Source: Lachnospiraceae bacterium
GTDB taxonomy: Bacteria > Bacillota > Clostridia > Lachnospirales > Lachnospiraceae
Length of the DNA: 61,066 bases
Assembly (NCBI GenBank): GCA_021199655.1
Contig: JAJQHQ010000003.1
Location: forward strand, 1 to 61,066
Direction of reading: 5' to 3'
The first letter of the stretch is position 1, and each line of letters begins with the position of its first letter. The position numbers and the translations under genes were made by a program. The notes beneath the pieces were generated by a model. It ran no database searches and was not told the DNA's origin. It saw only the letters and a list, made by a program, of their open reading frames with translations. Positions 48,746 to 59,559 of the stretch are shown piece by piece.

Positions 48746-50734
48746 TCATTCCGCATCTGCTGAAATATCTTCCAAAGCTTCGCCGTCCGCGAGTGTTTCA
48801 ATCTCTGCCAGACTGCTTACCGCAATGCATTCATATCCCTGGCTTTCAAGATCCTCCGCGATCTCATCTCCGACCGCCAGAAAATGCACACCCCAATAGG
48901 ATTCCATATAGTAATACTGCTTCGCGGTGAAATCCACGTTTTCCAGAGCTTCCGAATCCGCAAGCAGGAAATAATCATCCCCGTCCGGTGTGCTGTAGGT
49001 AATATCCCCATCCACAACCGTGACCCTGATATACTGGCGCAGATTCAGATGATCCGACAGTCCTTTGCAGAAAATCGTGTACTGCAGATTGTCGTTCAAT
49101 ACCTCCGATATTTCAGAATAATTATTGTAATTCTGCGCCTGAAGCAGACCGGTATACTGCCAGTATCCGTTATTCGCCGTTTTCCAGAATACCATCAGCA
49201 TCCCCAGACCTACCAGCGTGCACCGAATGCCCGCACCGATCTTTTTCAGGCGAAGACGGAAAAGCAGAAATCCCAGAAGGATCAGCACAAACAATATCGC
49301 GGCAATCGCTGTTATCTGCTTAAAGCTGATCGCCTGTGCGGTGTAAACACTGCGGAACATCACACCTGGCACGCATGGGATATTAATTCCATATTTTCCT
49401 ATGCCGGAAAAATAGTTCTGCATCACCAGAAAAGTTATGCCGTAAACGAAAAGTCCGGGCAGTGCTTCTTTAATCACCGCTGCGGCGCTTCTGCGCCGGC
49501 AAAAGCTCTGATACAGCCCTGTCAGTCCCAGCATGATCAGGAGTCCGGTAATAATGTCCGAATAACGCCCGTAAAACAGCGTATCCAGACGGTTATAGCT
49601 GCCCCCGTCCGCGATGATCTTCGGAACTGCTGCCAGTGTAGCCAAAGCCAGTGTTCCAAGCACGCTAAGCCCCAGAAACAGAAATGCCGCGTCCAGGCCG
49701 GCCGCCGGTTTTGAGATCGTTTCGGAAATATCTGCCGCTCCGGACGTATCTGCCATATCAGCAGATCCGACAGAATCCGCGGCTGCGCTCCTCCCGGAAC
49801 GCTGTCCTGACACACCGTGTATAAATCCTTTCAGAAGATACACCATGCCAAGATATCCCACCAGAAAAGTAGAACTGAATATATACCAGATTTTTCCTGC
49901 CAGAGACGTCAGCAGCCTTTTGATTCCGGTGACAGAAGTGAGCAGGCCAAACTTTTTCGACTGCGAAGAGACGCTGTTGCCCTTAAAGCTCTTTTCCGTC
50001 CCCCACATCAGCGCGTTCAGAAATACCTTTACCTCTTTGTTTGCCATGTAAACAGCTGCCAGGATCCCCGCCATCAGCAGCAGATGCTTCCAGGAAATCC
50101 GCCTGCGGATCAGCATATAGACGGCCGTCATAAGAAGTGCGATCCAGATCGCCAGCGTCCGGTTGTGAATGATATACAGAAACGCCGTCGCCAGAGTCAG
50201 CAGAACCGTATTCAGGTACGTCGGTCTTTTACAGAAGCGGACCGCCAGCAGTGCCGTGATCAAAAACCAGGTATAGGCAAATGTCTCTGACCAGGCAATA
50301 TTCGCCTGAAAAAGATACGCGGAATAAGACGCCGCCACAAACGAAAAAAACATGGCCGCCAGCTTATTCATATCCTCATCCAGTTCCAGCAGGATGCGAA
50401 ATCCGGCCCAGAACCCGATCACGCCCAGCAGTGCATTTTCCCCGATCGCCAGCCTGTAAAGGATCTCCATGTTGTGAGTGATCCAGAAAAGCGGCACCAG
50501 AATCAGGCTATAGCCATAAGAATACCAGGCAGATTCCGTCTCTGTCCAGGAAAGCCCGGCCAGATTGGCCGCATGGCTCCAGTATCCCATCTCGTCATTG
50601 TACAGAAAAGGCGCGTGGAGCTCACTGATATGCCACAGCCGCATCCCACAGATTGCAGCGGCCAGCAGCCAGAAAACCAGCAGTTCCCGTTTTCTTTCAT
50701 TTAAAGCACTCCCTGACACCGTCTTTTTATTCAT
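48746..50734 (-). CDS. GT-C-like membrane glycosyltransferase, copy 1
   Basis: This 662-residue integral membrane protein has about twelve hydrophobic segments, a first extracytoplasmic loop with an acidic pair (FLYNDEMGYWSHAANLAG) as in GT-C enzymes of the PMT/ArnT type, and a C-terminal extracytoplasmic domain of roughly 150 residues (YNNYSEISEVLNDN, VVDGDITYSTPDGDDYFLL). GT-C enzymes use lipid-linked sugars on the outer membrane face. The exact family is not assigned. An Ala/Ser/Asp-rich insertion (about 49690-49805) lies in a loop. Start overlaps the upstream paralogue by 8 nt. Confidence 0.75.
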   Translation of the reverse strand: MNKKTVSGSALNERKRELLVFWLLAAAICGMRLWHISELHAPFLYNDEMGYWSHAANLAGLSWTETESAWYSYGYSLILVPLFWITHNMEILYRLAIGENALLGVIGFWAGFRILLELDEDMNKLAAMFFSFVAASYSAYLFQANIAWSETFAYTWFLITALLAVRFCKRPTYLNTVLLTLATAFLYIIHNRTLAIWIALLMTAVYMLIRRRISWKHLLLMAGILAAVYMANKEVKVFLNALMWGTEKSFKGNSVSSQSKKFGLLTSVTGIKRLLTSLAGKIWYIFSSTFLVGYLGMVYLLKGFIHGVSGQRSGRSAAADSVGSADMADTSGAADISETISKPAAGLDAAFLFLGLSVLGTLALATLAAVPKIIADGGSYNRLDTLFYGRYSDIITGLLIMLGLTGLYQSFCRRRSAAAVIKEALPGLFVYGITFLVMQNYFSGIGKYGINIPCVPGVMFRSVYTAQAISFKQITAIAAILFVLILLGFLLFRLRLKKIGAGIRCTLVGLGMLMVFWKTANNGYWQYTGLLQAQNYNNYSEISEVLNDNLQYTIFCKGLSDHLNLRQYIRVTVVDGDITYSTPDGDDYFLLADSEALENVDFTAKQYYYMESYWGVHFLAVGDEIAEDLESQGYECIAVSSLAEIETLADGEALEDISADAE

Positions 50735-52748
50735 AAACAATTCCTTCCTTCGCGTCCGAGGCCTCTGTCATCAGAGTGCACACATAGCCTTCGTCTTCCA
50801 GTTTGTCCCGGATTTCATCACCGACCGCCAGGATATACACATCACCCTCCGCCAGGGAATCCTCAACCGTCATAATATAATAATATTGTTTTGCAGTAAA
50901 GTCCAGCGTTTCTAAAGCTTCGTAATCCCCGGTCAGGAAATAATTCTCCTCATCCTCTCCCGGAACTCCATACGAAATATCTCCGTCCACGACCGTGACC
51001 CTCATATGCTGGCGAAACGTATAATACCTGTCCGAATTCAGACTGTAAATCTCAAATTCCGTATTGGCATTCAATACTTCGGTTGCTTCCGAATAACAGG
51101 TGTAATTGTAGGATTGCTGCAGACTGATATAAGTACGGTATCCATTCCATGAAGTGACCAGAAACACGCCTGTCATGCCGCATCCCACCAGAATGCATCT
51201 TACCTTCACCCCGATGACGGCCAAACGATGACGAAAGAGGAAGAAGCCCAGAAAGATCAGGAAAAACAGCGCCGCAGCGATGGCGGTGATTTTGATAAAG
51301 CTGATCGTAAAATTGTCAAATCGTAGGAAAAACACCCCCGGCACGCAGGGAATGTTGATGACATAGCTGCCCAGATTGTCCAGAAAAGCCTGGACTGCGG
51401 CAAAACAGACACCATAAATAAGAACTCCGGGAAGCATTTCCAGAACCACGGCACGGACACTTTTGCAGCGGTGAGAATACCGGTACAGATACATCAGCCC
51501 CGTCAGGATCAGAAGCCCGCTTATCATATCCGAATAGCGGCCGTAAAACAGGACGTCGAGACGGTCATAGCTGCCTCCGGCTTCGATTGTCTTCGGAACA
51601 GAGGTCAATGTGGCAAGCGCCACTGTACCAAGCACGGAAAGTATCAGAAAAAGAGCCGCACAATCCTGCCACATCAAAGCCCGCTGTCCGTTCTGGCCTT
51701 CCTGCCCTGTCCGTTCTTTTCCCTCGCACGATGCAGACTGTTTCCCTGTTATTCCCGCGGCAAACGCTTTCAGAAGATATACCATTCCCGCATACCCCAC
51801 CAGAAGCGTCGAGCTGAGCAGGTACCAGCATTTCCCCGCAAGAGACTGAAGCAGTCTTTTAATCCCGGCAAACGAGGTCAGTAAGGCAAACTTCCCGCTT
51901 TGAGAGGAAACACTGTTGCCTTTTAATTCTCCCCCGCTTCCCAGCATCAGCGCAGTGAGATACCCTTTCATCTGCTGATTTGCCATATAAGCGATCACCA
52001 GGATCCCGGCCGCCAAAACCACGTACTTCCAGGAAATCCTGCGCCGGATCAGCATATAGAGAAAAGTCAGAAGCAGGGCGATCCAGATTGCCAGCGTCCG
52101 GTTGTGAATGATATAAAGAAGCACTGTCGCCGCAGTCAGAAGAATCGTATTCAGACAGGTCGGTCGTTTGCAGAAACGCACAGCCTGCAGGGCTGTTACC
52201 AGAAACCATGCATAGACAAACGTTTCCGACCACGCAATGTTGGATTGAAAAACGTACGCAGAATAGGACGCCGCCACAAATGAGATAAATATGGCTATTG
52301 TCCTGTCGAAATCCTCATCCAGCTCCAGAATGAGATGATAGCCTGCCCAGAAGCCCAGCACACCAAGCAGTGCATTCTCTGCAATCGCAAGGCGGTACAG
52401 GATCTCCATGTTGTGCGAAACCCAAAAGAGCGGAACCAGAAGCAGACTGTATCCATAAGAATACCAAAGAGATTCCACTCCGGTCCACGAAAGTCCGGCC
52501 AGATTCGCTGCATGGCTCCAGTATCCAATCTCATCATCGAGCAAAAAAGGGGCATGAAGGTCGCTGATATGCCACAGCCGCATTACACAGATTGCAGCGG
52601 CCAGCAGCCAGAACAGCAGGCATTCCCGTTTTCGCGCAGCTGCCTCATTGCTCCCCCTTTGCACCGATGGGGATTTGTCCCTGGCCTTATATCCATACTG
52701 TCCTCGCGGCAGACGGAAAGACCTGCCGTGAACGGTTTCTTTCTCCAT
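50727..52748 (-). CDS. GT-C-like membrane glycosyltransferase, copy 2
   Basis: This 673-residue paralogue of the next gene has the same layout: a basic N-terminal tail of about 38 residues, LHAPFLLDDEIGYWSHAANLAG in the first loop with a DDE acid cluster, a run of about twelve membrane helices, and a C-terminal domain (CYSEATEVLNANTEFEIYS, RVTVVDGDISYGVPGEDE). The close similarity and the 8-nt overlap (ATGAATAA) show tandem duplication and co-translation. Likely both transfer different sugars from polyprenyl carriers to a surface glycan or glycoprotein; the acceptor is unknown. Confidence 0.75.
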   Translation of the reverse strand: MEKETVHGRSFRLPRGQYGYKARDKSPSVQRGSNEAAARKRECLLFWLLAAAICVMRLWHISDLHAPFLLDDEIGYWSHAANLAGLSWTGVESLWYSYGYSLLLVPLFWVSHNMEILYRLAIAENALLGVLGFWAGYHLILELDEDFDRTIAIFISFVAASYSAYVFQSNIAWSETFVYAWFLVTALQAVRFCKRPTCLNTILLTAATVLLYIIHNRTLAIWIALLLTFLYMLIRRRISWKYVVLAAGILVIAYMANQQMKGYLTALMLGSGGELKGNSVSSQSGKFALLTSFAGIKRLLQSLAGKCWYLLSSTLLVGYAGMVYLLKAFAAGITGKQSASCEGKERTGQEGQNGQRALMWQDCAALFLILSVLGTVALATLTSVPKTIEAGGSYDRLDVLFYGRYSDMISGLLILTGLMYLYRYSHRCKSVRAVVLEMLPGVLIYGVCFAAVQAFLDNLGSYVINIPCVPGVFFLRFDNFTISFIKITAIAAALFFLIFLGFFLFRHRLAVIGVKVRCILVGCGMTGVFLVTSWNGYRTYISLQQSYNYTCYSEATEVLNANTEFEIYSLNSDRYYTFRQHMRVTVVDGDISYGVPGEDEENYFLTGDYEALETLDFTAKQYYYIMTVEDSLAEGDVYILAVGDEIRDKLEDEGYVCTLMTEASDAKEGIVYE

Positions 52749-52778
52749 AGCATATTCCTTTTATTCCGGCAAAATCGC

Positions 52779-52803
52779 GGCTGTTCAGTACCTTTACAGT
52801 TAC
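52779..52803. repeat. Family A element, left hairpin only
   Basis: GGCTGTTCAGTACCTTTACAGTTAC is a left hairpin whose final GTTAC contains the engB stop codon on the minus strand. Confidence 0.7.
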
Positions 52804-53387
52804 GCAAAACCAACTTTTTCAATCAGTTCCCAGACTTCCTCTCTCCCCTGTCCTGTCTGAGAGGAAAAGGGAATCAGCTTTGTCCCCGGATGAAGTCCCA
52901 GTCCTTCACGCAAAACCTTCTGCTGCTTCTGAATCTGACTGCGTTTGATCTTATCCAGCTTGGTAGCCAGAATGATCGGCTCGTAGCCGTTCGAACAGAT
53001 CCACTCATACATGGTCTTGTCGTTCGCTCCGGGAGCATGCCGGATATCGATCAGAAGAAATACCGCTTTCAGCCGGGAAGATGTGTGCAGGTAGCGTTCG
53101 ATCATCCTTCCCCATTTTTCTTTCTCGGACTGCGGCACCTTCGCATAGCCGTAGCCCGGCAGATCCACAAGATACAGCGCATCATTGATGTTATAAAAGT
53201 TGATCGTCTGCGTCTTTCCAGGCTGTGCGCTGGTTCGCGCCAGAGATTTGCGGTTCATCAGTGTGTTGATCAGGGAGGATTTGCCGACATTGGATTTCCC
53301 GGCAAAGGCTACCTCCGGATACGGATTTTCCGGCAGTCTGCTCGTGACTCCGCATACAGTCTCAAGAGCCGCTGTTTTTATGATCAT
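52800..53387 (-). CDS. engB: Ribosome biogenesis GTPase EngB (YsxC/YihA)
   Basis: EngB is an essential GTPase for late 50S assembly. The product of about 195 residues has G1 AFAGKSNVGKSSLINTLMNRK, G3 YLVDLPGYGYA, G4 ATKLDKIKR and G5-like PFSSQTGQG. I start at MIIKTAALETVCG (53387), the usual N-terminus of the family. The frame is open to 53411. It follows lon by 29 nt, a common clostridial arrangement. The TAA stop lies in a GTAACTG repeat end. Confidence 0.96.
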   Translation of the reverse strand: MIIKTAALETVCGVTSRLPENPYPEVAFAGKSNVGKSSLINTLMNRKSLARTSAQPGKTQTINFYNINDALYLVDLPGYGYAKVPQSEKEKWGRMIERYLHTSSRLKAVFLLIDIRHAPGANDKTMYEWICSNGYEPIILATKLDKIKRSQIQKQQKVLREGLGLHPGTKLIPFSSQTGQGREEVWELIEKVGFA

Positions 53388-53416
53388 GCCGTTGTTTCTC
53401 CCTTCTTCCACCGCCT

Positions 53417-55762
53417 TTATGCCAGCGCCGCTTCCAGCACCTGAGACATCGTGCTGACATATTTCAGCTCCAGGCCGTCCCTGATCTCATCCTGTATCTC
53501 CGCGATATCCGGTCGGTTTTCAGCCGGAACCAGCACGGTAGTGATACCGGCCTGTTTTGCCGCAAGAAGCTTTTCTTTCAATCCGCCGATCGCAAGTACC
53601 CGGCCGCGCAGAGTGATCTCGCCGGTCATCGCCACATCCGCGCGCACCGGGATATGTGTGATCGCCGAAAGAATCGCGGTCGCCATTGTAATGCCGGCCG
53701 ACGGGCCGTCCTTCGGCACCGCACCCTCCGGAATGTGGATATGAATATCATTTTCCGTAAAAAACTCCGGATCGATCTGATATTCCGTACCGAGCGAGCG
53801 CACATAACTGATGGCCGTCCGGGCGGATTCCTTCATCACATCGCCGAGCTGGCCGGTCAGCAGATATTCTCCTTTCCCGGGCATCGTATTTACTTCAATC
53901 TGCAGGGTGTCGCCACCTACACTCGTCCATGCCAGACCGCGCACGATCCCTATGTCATTCTTCTTATTCCGTTTAAAAACCGAACTGTGCTTTCGTCCGA
54001 GATACTTCTCCAGATTCCGGTCTGTTACCTTCACAGAATCCACACCGTCCTCCAGTATCTCCCTCGCCGCTTTCCGGCAGATTTCACCGATCCTGCGCTC
54101 CAGCTGGCGGACGCCGGCTTCCTTTGTATAGCCGTCGATCACCGAAGCCATGGCGGTTTTTGTGATCGTCAGCTGGCTCTTTTTCAATCCGTTGTGCGAA
54201 AGCTGTTTTTTCATCAGATGTTCCCGCGCGATATGCAGCTTTTCATTCGCGGTATAGCTCGTCACTTCGATGATCTCCATCCGGTCAAGCAGCGGCCTCG
54301 GAATCGTATGCGTATCGTTTGCAGTCGCCAGAAACATCACTTCCGACAGATCAAGCGGCAGCTCCACGTAATTGTCACGGAAACGATAATTCTGCTCAGA
54401 ATCCAGCACTTCCAGAAGAGCCGAAGAAGTATCGCCCTTGTAATCGCTGCTCACCTTATCGATCTCATCCAGCAGCATCAGCGGATTTTTGACCCCGGCC
54501 TGTTTCAGACCATCCGCAATCCGCCCCGGCATCGCGCCGACATAGGTACGTCTGTGTCCGCGAATTTCTGCCTCGTCCCGGACACCGCCCAGACTGATCC
54601 TCACAAACTTTTTATTCAGAGCACGGGCAATCGACTGCGCGATGGAGGTCTTGCCCGTACCGGGCGGTCCCACAAGACAGATGATCGGGCTGTCGCCTTT
54701 TTCTGTCAGACATCTTACCGCCAGAAATTCCAGAACGCGTTCTTTCACCTTCTCCAGACCATAATGATCCTCATCCAGAATTTTTCTTGCTTTTTTCAGA
54801 TCATGGCTGTCCGCAGACGCTTTGTTCCACGGAAGTTCCAGCAGCGTCTCCACATAACTGCGGATCACAGGGTTTTCCGCAGAATTCGTGCCAATTGTCT
54901 TCAGACGCTCGGACTCTTTACGGATCTTCTCTTTCACCGCCTCCGGAGCATCAAGCTTTTCGGCTGCCTCCTCATAGTGTCTCACATCGGCAAGAAGTGT
55001 GTCTTCTCCAAGTTCTTCCTGGATCACGCGCACCTGCTCCCGCAGCACATATTCGCGCTGGTTCTTATCCACGCGCGCCTTTACCTTCTGCTGAATCTCA
55101 TTCTGTACTTCCAGAATACCGATTTCCCGCACGATAAAGGTGCTTAAAAGATTGCATCGTTCCAGCACATCCTTCGTCTCAAGGAGCTGCTGGCGCAGCT
55201 CATAATGCAGCGGAATGTGTACGCAGGCCGTCATCGTAAGCTTTTCCAGATCATTCATCCCGAGCAGTCTGGGGACCGTCTCCTTGCCGAATTTCTGATT
55301 CAGCTGACCATACCGCGACAGCTGATCCTTCAGGCCCCGCATCAGCGCCTCCCAAAGGATTTCATCATAATCAGCCGGTTCATCCTCCAGAAGCGCAATC
55401 TGTGTCCGCAGATAATCATCCGCTTCCTGTTCCGCAGACACCGGAGGCTGCACTCCCGGCGTATTCAGGCACATTCGCCCGCGGGAGATACCTTCCACCC
55501 GCACCCGCACCAGATGCTTCGGAAGTCTGGCGACATTTACAACTCTGGCAGCCACGCCGATTTCGTATAAATCTCGCAGACCCGGATTGCTGGTATCCGG
55601 GTCTTTCTGCGTCACTAAAAATATATTCTGATCTGCCTCCATTGCCGCTTCAATGGCACGGATCGACGCCTCCCGGCTGATGTCAAAACTGACGATCATC
55701 GTCGGAAAAACAGTCAGCCCCCGCAGCGGCAATACCGGCATACTTCTTATAATTTCTGCCAT
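53417..55762 (-). CDS. lon: ATP-dependent protease Lon
   Basis: Lon degrades misfolded and regulatory proteins in the cytoplasm. The 781-residue product has the N-terminal LON domain ([21 protein letters not shown]), the AAA+ module with Walker [16 protein letters not shown] and Walker [10 protein letters not shown], and the Ser-Lys dyad protease domain ([17 protein letters not shown] with the catalytic Ser, [14 protein letters not shown] with the Lys). Length and order match LonA. It is followed immediately by engB and preceded by clpX. Confidence 0.98.
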   Translation of the reverse strand: MAEIIRSMPVLPLRGLTVFPTMIVSFDISREASIRAIEAAMEADQNIFLVTQKDPDTSNPGLRDLYEIGVAARVVNVARLPKHLVRVRVEGISRGRMCLNTPGVQPPVSAEQEADDYLRTQIALLEDEPADYDEILWEALMRGLKDQLSRYGQLNQKFGKETVPRLLGMNDLEKLTMTACVHIPLHYELRQQLLETKDVLERCNLLSTFIVREIGILEVQNEIQQKVKARVDKNQREYVLREQVRVIQEELGEDTLLADVRHYEEAAEKLDAPEAVKEKIRKESERLKTIGTNSAENPVIRSYVETLLELPWNKASADSHDLKKARKILDEDHYGLEKVKERVLEFLAVRCLTEKGDSPIICLVGPPGTGKTSIAQSIARALNKKFVRISLGGVRDEAEIRGHRRTYVGAMPGRIADGLKQAGVKNPLMLLDEIDKVSSDYKGDTSSALLEVLDSEQNYRFRDNYVELPLDLSEVMFLATANDTHTIPRPLLDRMEIIEVTSYTANEKLHIAREHLMKKQLSHNGLKKSQLTITKTAMASVIDGYTKEAGVRQLERRIGEICRKAAREILEDGVDSVKVTDRNLEKYLGRKHSSVFKRNKKNDIGIVRGLAWTSVGGDTLQIEVNTMPGKGEYLLTGQLGDVMKESARTAISYVRSLGTEYQIDPEFFTENDIHIHIPEGAVPKDGPSAGITMATAILSAITHIPVRADVAMTGEITLRGRVLAIGGLKEKLLAAKQAGITTVLVPAENRPDIAEIQDEIRDGLELKYVSTMSQVLEAALA

Positions 55763-55788
55763 ACCTGTCTCTCTTGTATAGTTCCTTC

Positions 55789-55847
55789 GTAACTGTTCAA
55801 TACCTTCACAGTACCATTATGTAACTGCTCAGTACCTTCACAGTTAC
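55789..55847. repeat. Family A element, two tandem left hairpins
   Basis: GTAACTGTTCAATACC...CACAGTACC (55789-55813) is followed by a near-perfect copy GTAACTGCTCAGTACC...CAGTTAC (55821-55847). They lie between lon and clpX. Confidence 0.75.
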
Positions 55848-55870
55848 ACCAATATTTCAAAAATGGATTG

Positions 55871-57160
55871 TCAGGCCGACGCCTCCACGAACCCGAATCT
55901 GCGCTTTCTTCTCGGAGTCAGGCCGTCCGTGCGGTAAGTCAGTTCCGGTTCGCCATCTCCTTCTATGGTATCTTTGGTAATCTGGCAGGTGGCGATCGTA
56001 CTGTCCGATGGAATCTTAAACATAATATCCATCATCGCGGACTCCATGATCGCGCGAAGGCCTCTGGCGCCTGTCTTCCGTTTGATCGTCCGGTCTGCGA
56101 TCGCCTCGATTGCCTCCTGTGTAAAGGTAAGCTCCACATCATCCAGACCAAAAAGGCCCTGATACTGCTTGATGATCGCATTCTTCGGCTCAGTCAGGAT
56201 ACGGATCAGTGCGTCGCGGTCCAACTCTTCCAGGGAAACAACCACCGGCACGCGTCCCATAAACTCAGGAATCATGCCGAACTTAATAAAGTCTTCCGGC
56301 AATGCCTGTTTCAGGACTTCGCCGACATTACGTTCACTGTTCTGCGTCAGTTCCGACCCGAACCCGATGCCCTTACGGTCCATGCGGGACTCAATGATCT
56401 TATCCAGCCCCTCAAAAGCCCCGCCGCAGATGAACAGAATGTTCGTTGTGTCTATCTGCAGCAATTCCTGATGAGGATGTTTTCTTCCCCCCTGCGGCGG
56501 CACAGAGGCAACCGTTCCTTCCAGAATTTTCAGAAGCGCCTGCTGTACTCCCTCACCTGAGACATCTCTCGTGATCGAAGCGTTCTCAGATTTACGGGTA
56601 ATCTTGTCAATCTCATCGATATAAATAATGCCGTGCTCTGCTTTTTCGATATCATAATCTGCCGCCTGAATAATCTTCAGCAGAATGTTCTCCACATCCT
56701 CGCCGACATATCCCGCTTCCGTCAGTGCAGTCGCGTCCGCGATCGCAAACGGAACGTTCAGGAGCTTCGCAAGCGTCTGCGCCAGCAGTGTCTTGCCGCA
56801 TCCGGTCGGTCCGAGCATCAGTATGTTGCTCTTCTGAAGCTCCACATCCAGATACTTTCCGCTGGTAATTCTTTTGTAATGATTGTAAACAGCCACCGAC
56901 AATGCTTTCTTCGCGGCATCCTGGCCGATCACGTATTCATCTAGGAACTCTTTGATCTCAGCCGGCTTAAGCAGATTGATCGCATCCGGATCATCTCCCA
57001 GATACTCCTCTGCCAGCTCTTCTTCCACGATCTCCGCGCAGATGTCAATGCATTCGTCGCAGATATACACTCCGTTCGGGCCTGCGATCAGCTTGCGTAC
57101 CTGATCCTCTGTCTTATTGCAGAAAGAGCATCTGACTTTCTCAATCAATTTCCCCGGCAT
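55871..57160 (-). CDS. clpX: ATP-dependent Clp protease ATP-binding subunit ClpX
   Basis: ClpX unfolds tagged proteins and threads them into ClpP. The 429-residue product has the N-terminal zinc-binding domain ([18 protein letters not shown], then [12 protein letters not shown]), the AAA+ Walker [16 protein letters not shown], Walker [15 protein letters not shown], the pore GYVGEDVE loop and the IGF loop [11 protein letters not shown] that docks to ClpP. The ATG at 57160 is preceded by AGAGG. It lies 75 nt after clpP. Confidence 0.97.
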   Translation of the reverse strand: MPGKLIEKVRCSFCNKTEDQVRKLIAGPNGVYICDECIDICAEIVEEELAEEYLGDDPDAINLLKPAEIKEFLDEYVIGQDAAKKALSVAVYNHYKRITSGKYLDVELQKSNILMLGPTGCGKTLLAQTLAKLLNVPFAIADATALTEAGYVGEDVENILLKIIQAADYDIEKAEHGIIYIDEIDKITRKSENASITRDVSGEGVQQALLKILEGTVASVPPQGGRKHPHQELLQIDTTNILFICGGAFEGLDKIIESRMDRKGIGFGSELTQNSERNVGEVLKQALPEDFIKFGMIPEFMGRVPVVVSLEELDRDALIRILTEPKNAIIKQYQGLFGLDDVELTFTQEAIEAIADRTIKRKTGARGLRAIMESAMMDIMFKIPSDSTIATCQITKDTIEGDGEPELTYRTDGLTPRRKRRFGFVEASA

Positions 57161-57235
57161 ATCTCCACCTCTGATCAATCAATATATGGGACTGCTGCAA
57201 AGCCCTTCTCTGTAACAGTCCCCGATTTCATTCTC

Positions 57236-57817
57236 TTATCTGGACGTCACCACTTCGTCGATCAGCCCATAAGCCTTTGCCTCCTCGGCAGTCATCCAGT
57301 TGTCCCGCTCCGTATCGGCCGCGATCACTTCAAACGGCTGTCCGGTGTTCTCTGCGAGCATTTCATTCAGCTTCTTTTTCGTCTGCAGGATCTTATCCGC
57401 TACGATCTTGATATCTGTCGCCTGGCCCTGCGCTCCGCCGGATGGCTGATGAATCATCACTTCTGAATTCGGAAGCGCGTAGCGCTTGCCTTTCTGGCCT
57501 CCCGCAAGCAAAAAGGCACCCATGCTGGCCGCCATGCCCATGCAGATTGTAGAGACATCGCATTTTACGTAATGCATGGTATCGTAGATCGCCATACCCG
57601 CAGAGACAGAACCTCCCGGGCTGTTGATATACAGATGAATGTCTTTATTCGGATCCTCCGATTCCAGGAACAGAAGCTGCGCAACGATCAGGTTCGCACT
57701 TACATCCGTCACTTCTTCTCCCAGAAAAATGATGCGGTCTTTCAGCAATCTTGAATAGATATCATAAGAACGCTCGCCCCGACCCGTCTGCTCAATAACA
57801 TAAGGTACAAAACTCAT
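57236..57817 (-). CDS. clpP: ATP-dependent Clp protease proteolytic subunit ClpP
   Basis: ClpP forms the tetradecameric serine protease chamber. The 193-residue product starts [33 protein letters not shown], has the catalytic Ser in [16 protein letters not shown] (about 98), the His in [16 protein letters not shown] (about 123) and the Asp in [22 protein letters not shown]. The ATG at 57817 follows AAAGGGG by 9 nt; an ATG 9 nt upstream overlaps the Shine-Dalgarno. The frame is open to 57919. Confidence 0.97.
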   Translation of the reverse strand: MSFVPYVIEQTGRGERSYDIYSRLLKDRIIFLGEEVTDVSANLIVAQLLFLESEDPNKDIHLYINSPGGSVSAGMAIYDTMHYVKCDVSTICMGMAASMGAFLLAGGQKGKRYALPNSEVMIHQPSGGAQGQATDIKIVADKILQTKKKLNEMLAENTGQPFEVIAADTERDNWMTAEEAKAYGLIDEVVTSR

Positions 57818-57920
57818 ACTGTTCATCCCCTTTATATGCAATTCCTGTTTTCGGCAGCTGCCTCCCTCCGGGTCCGCCGCATATTCCCGCAGCCGGCCGC
57901 CCTCACACAACTGTCGCAAA

Positions 57921-57966
57921 GTAACTGTTCCATGCCTTCAGTAACTGTTCTGTACGTTCACAGCTG
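57921..57966. repeat. Family A element, degenerate double left end
   Basis: GTAACTGTTCCATGCCTTCA is followed by GTAACTGTTCTGTACGTTCACAGCTGC. They lie between tig and clpP. Confidence 0.65.
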
Positions 57967-57978
57967 CTTTCAACATCC

Positions 57979-59358
57979 TTACTCCGCTTCCGGTGCTACC
58001 GCTGAAACCTCTTCAATCTCATCCGTCTCATCAGACGTCTCTGCAGAAGCCTCATCAGGTGTCTCCACGGTCTCCACCTCAACCGCCGAATCTGTGATCA
58101 GATCCGCTGCGGCCTGAATCGCCAGATCACTCTTCATCTGTTCCGTCTCGCTCTCGCCTATCAGCTCCTTGAGCTTATCAAACTCCATCCGATAGGATTC
58201 CGCCATCTTTTTGATCTCCTCGTCCAGGCGCTCATCGCTGATCTCGATGTTCTCAGCCTCAGCTACCGCTTCAAGCACGAGAGAATTCTGAATCCGTTTC
58301 ACCGCATCCGGACGAAGCTGTGTCTTCATCGCGTCCGGAGTCATACCCATGAACTGCATGTACTGCTCCAGCGTAATGCCCTGCTGACGGAGCTGATTCG
58401 ACATATTCTCCGTCATACGCTCGATCTGCTCGTCGATCATCGGCTCCGGAATATCCATTTGGGCATTCTCCGCCGCTTTTGCTACTGCTTTGTTCTGCTT
58501 TGCGCGTCTCGCCTCTTCCTGCTTCTTTTCCAGCTGCTTCGCACGGATGTCATTTTTGTATTCCTCAAAGGTATCAAACTCAGAGACATCCTGCGCGAAT
58601 TCATCATCCAGCTCCGGCAGTTCTTTCACAGTAATCGCATTGACCGTACATTTAAACACGGCTTCTTTTCCCTGCAGCTCTTCAGCCTGATAATTCTCCG
58701 GGAATGTCACGGTAACGTCCTTCTCTTCGCCGATGGATGTGCCGATCAGCTGCTCCTCAAATCCCGGAATGAAGCTTCCGGAACCGATCGTCAGCGGATA
58801 ATCCGTGCCTTTGCCTCCGTCAAACGGAACTCCGTCAATGGATCCCTCAAAGTCCAGCTTAATGATATCGCCATTCTCGACCGGGCGATCGTCAACATCG
58901 ATCTCACGCGAATTCTGCTCGCGCTCTTTTTCGATCTCGGCATCTACTTCTTCGTCTGATACTTCGACCGGCGTCACTTCCACCTCAAGTCCCTTGTACT
59001 CACCAAGTGTCACAGCCGGCTTCAGCGCCACTTCCGCAGTAAAGATAAACGGCTTGCCTTCTTCAATCTGCTCGACAGCAATACTCGGGCGGGATACGAT
59101 CGTCTCTCCGCACTCATCTGCGGCCTTCGGATATGACGCATTGATCACGCGGTTCGCTGCGTCCTCAAAAAATACGCCCGCGCCGTACAGCTTCTGAATC
59201 ATCTTGCGCGGAGCCTTGCCCTTCCGGAAACCGGGGACATTGATCTTATTCTTTTCTGCCTGATATGCTTTATCCAGCGCCGCGATAAACTCTTCCGCCG
59301 GAACCTCAACCGTAAGTTTTGCCATGTTTTTTTCCAGTTTTTCTACCTGTACACTCAT
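57979..59358 (-). CDS. tig: Trigger factor (ribosome-associated chaperone)
   Basis: Trigger factor binds the ribosomal exit tunnel and folds nascent chains. The 459-residue product has the N-terminal ribosome-binding signature VPGFRKGKAPRKMI, a PPIase (FKBP-like) domain (GDIIKLDFEGSIDGVPFDGGKGTDYPLTIGSGSFIPGFEEQLIG) and a helical C-terminal domain, ending in an acidic Glu/Thr/Ser-rich tail of about 35 residues longer than typical. Gene order tig-clpP-clpX-lon-engB is the common Firmicutes arrangement. Confidence 0.97.
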   Translation of the reverse strand: MSVQVEKLEKNMAKLTVEVPAEEFIAALDKAYQAEKNKINVPGFRKGKAPRKMIQKLYGAGVFFEDAANRVINASYPKAADECGETIVSRPSIAVEQIEEGKPFIFTAEVALKPAVTLGEYKGLEVEVTPVEVSDEEVDAEIEKEREQNSREIDVDDRPVENGDIIKLDFEGSIDGVPFDGGKGTDYPLTIGSGSFIPGFEEQLIGTSIGEEKDVTVTFPENYQAEELQGKEAVFKCTVNAITVKELPELDDEFAQDVSEFDTFEEYKNDIRAKQLEKKQEEARRAKQNKAVAKAAENAQMDIPEPMIDEQIERMTENMSNQLRQQGITLEQYMQFMGMTPDAMKTQLRPDAVKRIQNSLVLEAVAEAENIEISDERLDEEIKKMAESYRMEFDKLKELIGESETEQMKSDLAIQAAADLITDSAVEVETVETPDEASAETSDETDEIEEVSAVAPEAE

Positions 59359-59435
59359 TGTACCGTGTTCCTCCTTGATTCTGTTCTGTTTTCGTTCCTG
59401 CCGCTTTTTCTACGGATCTCATCCACAGGGAAAAT

Positions 59436-59470
59436 CTTCGTAAATTCGAAGTACTGTCCTGAATAATTAC
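59436..59470. repeat. Family A element, right end fragment
   Basis: CTTCGTAAATTCGAAGTACTGTCCTGAATAATTAC keeps the outer part of the right end in the region upstream of tig. Confidence 0.65.
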
Positions 59471-59559
59471 AAAGTTTCTTTCCCATATGCAGTCATTTGC
59501 ATAGTATATCACAGCGCTGTCAAAAATACCAGAGCTTTTTTATTCTTACCTATAGATCC

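Noticed and set aside
48500-52800. Reading the GT-C pair as O-antigen polymerases or flippases
   Set aside because: The acidic pair in the first extracytoplasmic loop and the large C-terminal extracytoplasmic domain fit GT-C transferases better than Wzy or Wzx.
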